Shown piece after piece: positions 13,375 to 14,775 of a stretch of DNA of 14,775 bases. The notes below the pieces were generated by a model. The model was not told the origin of the DNA, did no database searches, and worked only from the letters and a program-made list of their open reading frames with translations. The translations under genes were made by a program, and so were the position numbers. The stretch spans positions 1 through 14,775 of the forward strand of contig JAHZDG010000049.1 of the NCBI GenBank assembly GCA_019422485.1, given 5' to 3'. Each line of letters starts with the position of its first letter. The stretch's first letter is position 1. Source of the stretch: Alistipes sp. (GTDB lineage: Bacteria > Bacteroidota > Bacteroidia > Bacteroidales > Rikenellaceae).

Positions 13375-14352
13375 TTAATAATATGATTCGGTGTCGAGGT
13401 ATTCGGCCAGGTTCGAGCGGTCGATCAATACGGAGGGGTGATGTTCTTCCTTTTGAGCCGGGGTCTCACCCAGAATGGCGATTCGATAGGCTACCTCTAC
13501 GCAGCTGCGAATCATGGCCGGATCATAAAGCGTCGTTGCAATGGCGCGGTTGTCGGTGGATTGGATGAGATCCAGCAGGGCTTGTTCGCCGCCGCAACCT
13601 ACCACCACTTTTACGGAGGTGTTTTGTGTTTCCTTCAGGGCGTCCAATACCCCTAATGCCAGGTCGTCGTCAGCGGTATAAACGGCATTGATCGATTCCG
13701 ATCCTTCGGATTCCAGAACGGATGTCATCATGGCCTTACCGACAGCTTTGGTCGGAGAGCTGACCAAAGAGTCGATGGTGGGGATGCCCAGTTGGGAGCG
13801 GAACGCTTGCAGGCGAATCTGGTAATTGGTGTCGGCCGCTTCCAGGACCAATACGTTGGGTGTGACGGAACCTAAGGTGTCGAGAATAAATGAAGCGGCG
13901 AGTTGTCCGGCCTGTTCATTGTCACCGGTAACCAGGTAGGCATAATCGACATTCTCGACCGGGCGTTCGAAAAAGATCAACGGAATTTGCGATTTGACAA
14001 TGCTGTCCAGACTTTGGGCATCTTGTCCGACCGGCGAAATAATGATGACCCGGCAGGGATTTTCTTCCGGATAGGCCATGCTGATTAATTGGGAACGCTG
14101 GCTGGCGCTGTCGGTTGTTGTGCTGCTGGCCTTAGCGTTGGCAAGATAATAGGGCAGGGAGTAGGACGCTGCGGTAACGGTCCCGTATTTGGAGACGGCA
14201 GCTCCCCAGTTGTTGTTGCGCGGGGCCAAAGCGATGCCGATGCGGTCGGTGATATACTTCGATTCTTCGAGGCATCCGCTCAGCATTCCCAGGCAGATCA
14301 TTCCGCCCAGCAACAGGGATACATGACGTCTTTTCGGCCATTGAATGTTCAT
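13375..14352 (-). CDS. Periplasmic-binding-protein-type (RbsB-like) lipoprotein
   Basis: A 325-residue lipoprotein. The signal peptide has the basic start MNIQWPKRRH, a hydrophobic core and the lipobox LSGC with the lipidated Cys27. The mature part is a type 1 sugar-binding fold (Peripla_BP_4, related to RbsB and LacI sensor domains). Strands and motifs include RIGIALAPRNNNWGAAVSK (37-55), the hinge-side VIIISPVGQDAQSLD (102-116), GDNEQAG, and AVYTADDDLALGVLDALK (about 223-240), which is the strongest signature. Residues after the Cys read LEESK; an acidic pair here resembles the export signal that sends Bacteroidota lipoproteins to the cell surface, but the match is partial. No ABC permease, ATPase or sensor kinase is next to it, so it is an orphan in this window. 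The ligand is unknown, probably a sugar or related small molecule. Confidence 0.88.
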   Translation of the reverse strand: MNIQWPKRRHVSLLLGGMICLGMLSGCLEESKYITDRIGIALAPRNNNWGAAVSKYGTVTAASYSLPYYLANAKASSTTTDSASQRSQLISMAYPEENPCRVIIISPVGQDAQSLDSIVKSQIPLIFFERPVENVDYAYLVTGDNEQAGQLAASFILDTLGSVTPNVLVLEAADTNYQIRLQAFRSQLGIPTIDSLVSSPTKAVGKAMMTSVLESEGSESINAVYTADDDLALGVLDALKETQNTSVKVVVGCGGEQALLDLIQSTDNRAIATTLYDPAMIRSCVEVAYRIAILGETPAQKEEHHPSVLIDRSNLAEYLDTESYY

Positions 14353-14396
14353 ATCGGTCGGATTTGGGGTTCAGATCCCGGATTGACGAATTTTTG

Positions 14397-14404
14397 CAAA
14401 AGTA
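14397..14404 (-). promoter_or_regulatory. -7 box of the lipoprotein gene
   Basis: The minus strand reads TACTTTTG, an exact TAnnTTTG match within GTACTTTTGC, 45 nt upstream of the ATG at 14352. No clear TTTG is seen at -33. It gives the lipoprotein gene a transcript separate from the upstream DUF2461 gene. Confidence 0.6.
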
Positions 14405-14533
14405 CATTTTTTCCTCGGGATTGCCTAATGCAGATCGGGAGATTCTCGGAGGGAGCGATTGGGGTGAGAATAGATAACCGCTGCCGAGTGAATATGGATC
14501 GGTAATCCGTTGAAAGTGAGTTGGGAATTGCGT

Positions 14534-14775
14534 TTACTCGGATTGAAGAGCCCGATTGAGAAAAAGATGCAAGGGTGCCATTTGCTCGAAAGTGCGAAGC
14601 GCCTCCGTAACAAAAGAGGGGTGACAGACCGCCTGATCCGGAAACATTTTATAGACATAGAACGAGGTGAGCTTCAGGTATTCGGCTCCCGGGAAGTTTT
14701 TGTCGAATCCGGTCGGGACGCGTTTTAGGATCTTTTCTTCGCGGCACAAATCTCCGAAGTTTTCTCGAAATGCAG
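14534..14775 (-). CDS. DUF2461 family protein, C-terminal fragment
   Basis: The last 80 codons of a gene that begins beyond the right edge; the frame is open through the window end. The protein shows LKRVPTGFDKNFPGAEYLKL (about 18-37 of the fragment), followed by TSFYVYKMFPD and, near the end, MAPLHLFLNRAL. This matches the C-terminal pattern of DUF2461/TIGR02453 proteins ('LKRxPKGYDxxHPxxELLKLKSF' and a final 'PLxxFLNRAL'). The apparent internal start at 14749 is a TTG in the middle of the domain and should not be used. The family has no established function that I can state with confidence. Confidence 0.8.
   Translation of the reverse strand, partial: AFRENFGDLCREEKILKRVPTGFDKNFPGAEYLKLTSFYVYKMFPDQAVCHPSFVTEALRTFEQMAPLHLFLNRALQSE

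Overview
The window looks like chromosomal DNA from a member of the Bacteroidota, most likely the order Bacteroidales. Three things support this. Genes are preceded by the Bacteroidetes-type promoter (a -7 box TAnnTTTG, sometimes with a TTTG about 19-20 nt upstream) rather than E. coli-like promoters. Most starts lack a strong Shine-Dalgarno sequence. The protein families also fit: DUF5606, fused aspartokinase/homoserine dehydrogenase, and an XRE-cupin regulator next to an acyl-CoA synthetase. I cannot fix the genus; the moderate GC content would allow Rikenellaceae or related families. I see no tRNA, rRNA, CRISPR array, insertion sequence or phage gene.

Layout. 1-631 (minus): a DUF5606 gene followed by the start of a secreted M28-type peptidase, driven by a near-perfect promoter at 665-696. 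910-3345 (plus): bifunctional thrA, closed by a strong terminator. 3464-3928 (minus): a Blc-like lipocalin without an export signal. 4029-7205 (minus): a complete glutamate-to-proline operon, proC-proB-proA, ending in a terminator just before the lipocalin start. 7381-9802 (plus): an XRE-cupin regulator and an AMP-forming acyl-CoA synthetase, separated by a 196-nt stretch that folds into several hairpins. 9860-10612 (plus): a methyltransferase-fold protein with a degenerate SAM-binding loop. 10643-11284 (minus): a metallo-beta-lactamase-fold hydrolase. 11285-11743: no convincing protein gene, but a strong plus-strand promoter, a series of hairpins and an intrinsic terminator that together look like a free-standing small RNA of about 214 nt. 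11744-13297 (minus): a GNAT acetyltransferase and a polytopic membrane ferredoxin (NapH/CcoG-like). 13375-14352 (minus): an orphan sugar-binding-type lipoprotein. 14534-14775 (minus): the C-terminal part of a DUF2461 protein that runs off the window.

How the genes work together. thrA supplies the aspartate-family branch towards threonine and methionine, and proCBA makes proline from glutamate. The regulator/ligase pair probably senses and activates a carboxylic acid, perhaps a fatty acid. The rest are single-gene functions. Most of the window is ordinary core metabolism. The parts most worth a second look are the candidate small RNA at 11497-11710, the structured leader of the acyl-CoA synthetase, the methyltransferase without a normal motif I, and the signal-less lipocalin whose start lies directly behind a terminator.
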